Shown in pieces: positions 6,156-7,196 of a stretch of 7,196 bases of DNA (position 1 is its first letter; each line of letters opens with the position of its first letter). A program made the position numbers and the translations under genes. This DNA comes from DAIUFH01 sp036844705. Its GTDB lineage: Bacteria > Bacillota > Clostridia > Tissierellales > Tissierellaceae. The notes under the pieces were generated by a model, which was given only the letters and a program-made list of their open reading frames with translations, did no database searches and had not been told where the DNA came from. The DNA lies in NCBI GenBank assembly GCA_036844705.1, contig DAIUFH010000092.1, positions 1 to 7,196 on the forward strand, in the 5' to 3' direction.

Positions 6156-6773
6156 ATGGTTGACAAAATAAATGTGGACGGAAATGCTCAAAATGTTCTA
6201 CAATGCTTAGATAGCGATTGTGTAATAATTGACAAGGTCTTTGCAAGTTGCCAACAAAGAGAATGCTTCCCAGATCTTGAATTTGAGATTGACGGATGTG
6301 ATTTTGATAGAATAAGATTTAGACCTGGTTTTATTGTCTCAAATACATTAATTGTTACAGATATCGCAGGAAGACCAAATTTTAGAAGAGTAAGATTCAC
6401 AATAAGAGTACCATTCCAAGTACTAGATGAAAAAGGAAATGTAGAAAAAGAATTATTCCTTCCAGATATCTATAAAGATGTAATATTGTTTATACCAGAT
6501 GCACGAGACGAGTTTGACTTTAGAATTGTTGTAGAAACACAGTCCGTATTGCTATCACCACCGGTAGTATCAGGAGACGAATTGAATATTACTGTAGGCG
6601 TATTTGTAATCGTAAAGGTAGTAGGTACTGTTCAATTGTTAATTCCTGTATATGGATATTGCCCTGCACCACCAGCATGTGAAGAATTTAGCCCAGATGA
6701 TATTTGTGAATTGTTTGATAATGCAGAGTTTCCAGAATTCTTCCCACCACAATTAGGAGATATCATATGTTAG
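6156..6773 (+). CDS. Unrecognised cysteine-framed beta-rich protein, possibly spore-associated
   Basis: I cannot name this 205-residue protein with confidence. It has nine cysteines in two groups, C17, C22, C32, C37 and C48 near the start (LDSDC, SCQQREC, DGC) and C169, C175, C184 and C205 at the end (GYCPAPPAC, DDIC, final DIIC). The middle, 49-168, has none and is made of alternating hydrophobic beta-strand-like stretches (FRRVRFTIRVPFQVL, NITVGVFVIVKVVG). No signal peptide or membrane helix is present, so secretion is unlikely. A cytoplasmically made, disulfide-crosslinkable structural protein such as a spore coat or exosporium component would fit, and the beta-rich core loosely recalls SPOCS/DUF3794 proteins, but I see no diagnostic motif. 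The ATG follows AAGGAG by 9 nt, and a strong terminator follows, so it is probably monocistronic. Confidence 0.85.
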   Translation: MVDKINVDGNAQNVLQCLDSDCVIIDKVFASCQQRECFPDLEFEIDGCDFDRIRFRPGFIVSNTLIVTDIAGRPNFRRVRFTIRVPFQVLDEKGNVEKELFLPDIYKDVILFIPDARDEFDFRIVVETQSVLLSPPVVSGDELNITVGVFVIVKVVGTVQLLIPVYGYCPAPPACEEFSPDDICELFDNAEFPEFFPPQLGDIIC

Positions 6774-6792
6774 AGAGTGTAGGCTGAAGTCG

Positions 6793-6815
6793 AGGAGCTA
6801 ATGCTCCTTTTTTTT
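6793..6815 (+). terminator. Rho-independent terminator after the Cys-framed gene
   Basis: AGGAGC (6793-6798) pairs with GCTCCT (6803-6808) around a TAAT loop, followed directly by seven more T. It sits 20 bp after the stop codon and is a textbook intrinsic terminator. Confidence 0.92.
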
Positions 6816-7082
6816 ATGACTAATACAATTTGCAATATTTTTTGCAAATTGAAGTTAGATCAGATGCTGCATATATTTTATTAGCTCATTACTATTCACA
6901 GTTAATCACAGCAGATAAAGAAAAATGATAAAAATCCTAAGGGAACATTTGCAGGAGTGACTATAATTCTTAGTGAATGGAAGATAAAAATCCGTTAAGC
7001 AGCTTTCATGTCCCTAAAGATAGACCACTAGGGGAATTGAAAGATGTAGGATTTTTGTCTGGAATGAGCTATAGAATTATTC
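6816..7082. other. Intergenic stretch without a supportable gene; possible decayed coding sequence
   Basis: No ORF here has a ribosome binding site and a recognisable product. Short protein-like stretches follow one another in different frames: 6842-6928 reads LQIEVRSDAAYILLAHYYSQ and ends at TGA, then 6927-6998 reads DKNPKGTFAGVTIILSEWKI and ends at TAA. The frame change and the lack of start signals suggest a degraded gene. GATAAAAATCC occurs twice (6927-6937 and 6983-6993). On the minus strand, an 18-codon ORF from 7084 begins MNNSIAHSR, which faintly recalls the start of IS200-type transposases, but the likeness ends at once and a stop follows. Confidence 0.35.
6826..6851. repeat. Perfect 10-bp inverted repeat
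   Basis: CAATTTGCAA (6826-6835) pairs with TTGCAAATTG (6842-6851) around a 6-nt T-rich loop, just after the terminator. It could be a second, back-up hairpin, a protein-binding palindrome or the edge of an inserted element. There is no flanking T-run. Confidence 0.6.
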
Positions 7083-7137
7083 ATCTCCGAAACCGTGAGT
7101 GTGTATTTTTTATCATTTTTCGATTTACACAATTTAA
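7083..7137. repeat. Direct repeat, right copy
   Basis: This matches bases 1-55 in the same orientation, apart from one T gained and one T lost in two T-runs. An internal TGTGTA (7102-7107) and TACACA (7126-7131) can pair around a T-rich loop. The sequence to its left (to 6816) may also belong to the repeat unit, but the left copy is cut off by the window edge, so this cannot be tested here. To its right the similarity fades within about 20 bp. Confidence 0.85.
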
Positions 7138-7196
7138 AGTTACTGTGAATCAATGTCATTAAGTTAAGAAAATGAATATTGCTTAATATATGAACA

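Noticed and set aside
7028..7084. Minus-strand MNNSIAHSR as the start of an IS200-type transposase
   Set aside because: The likeness covers only a few residues, the following residues do not fit the family, and a stop codon comes after 18 codons.
6977..7162. A 61-codon plus-strand ORF beginning MEDKNPLSSF
   Set aside because: No ribosome binding site precedes the ATG, the product is not recognisable, and its 3' third is the 55-bp repeat, which is not open in the same way at 1-55.
1..7196. CRISPR array, tRNA, rRNA, prophage or toxin-antitoxin genes
   Set aside because: No regularly spaced repeats, tRNA-like cloverleaf, rRNA-like sequence or recognisable phage or toxin products were seen on either strand.

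Overview
The window is AT-rich, with strong AGGAGG-type ribosome binding sites, hairpin-plus-T-run terminators and genes typical of anaerobic, amino-acid-using Firmicutes. A class Clostridia genome (Tissierella/Sedimentibacter/Clostridium-like) is the best inference; the species cannot be read from the sequence.

Layout. Bases 1-55 are one copy of a 55-bp sequence that returns at 7083-7137 in the same orientation. From about 110 to 296 there is a leader with a good -10 box, a possible 30-codon TTG-start ORF and several mutually exclusive hairpins, one of which covers part of the ribosome binding site of the next gene. Bases 297-2627 are a three-gene polar amino acid ABC uptake operon: lipoprotein binding protein, then an intergenic hairpin, then permease and ATPase overlapping by 14 bp. 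A hairpin closes it, and a new extended -10 promoter drives an SDR-type L-threonine 3-dehydrogenase (2744-3706) that ends at a strong terminator. Together these fit amino acid uptake and fermentation.

Next is a WalW/WbmS-like polysaccharide deacetylase-type gene (3834-4617) broken by one extra A in a seven-A run. It is followed by a small DUF3343 (putative Se/S carrier-like) gene whose ribosome binding site is buried in a near-perfect hairpin. That gene meets, tail to tail with an 8-bp overlap, a minus-strand gene (4952-6070) for an unrecognised protein with propeller-like repeats and a C-terminal coiled coil. Divergent from it, across 85 bp, is an unrecognised protein (6156-6773) with five cysteines near the N-terminus, four near the C-terminus and none in its beta-rich middle. 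A spore-envelope role for this divergent pair is a guess.

After a clear terminator, 6816-7082 holds no supportable gene, only a perfect inverted repeat and what may be decayed coding sequence, before the second copy of the end repeat. The most unusual points are the switch-like leader of the ABC operon, the buried ribosome binding site whose blocking arm also matches the ribosome binding site of the minus-strand gene, the end repeats, and the homopolymer frameshift.
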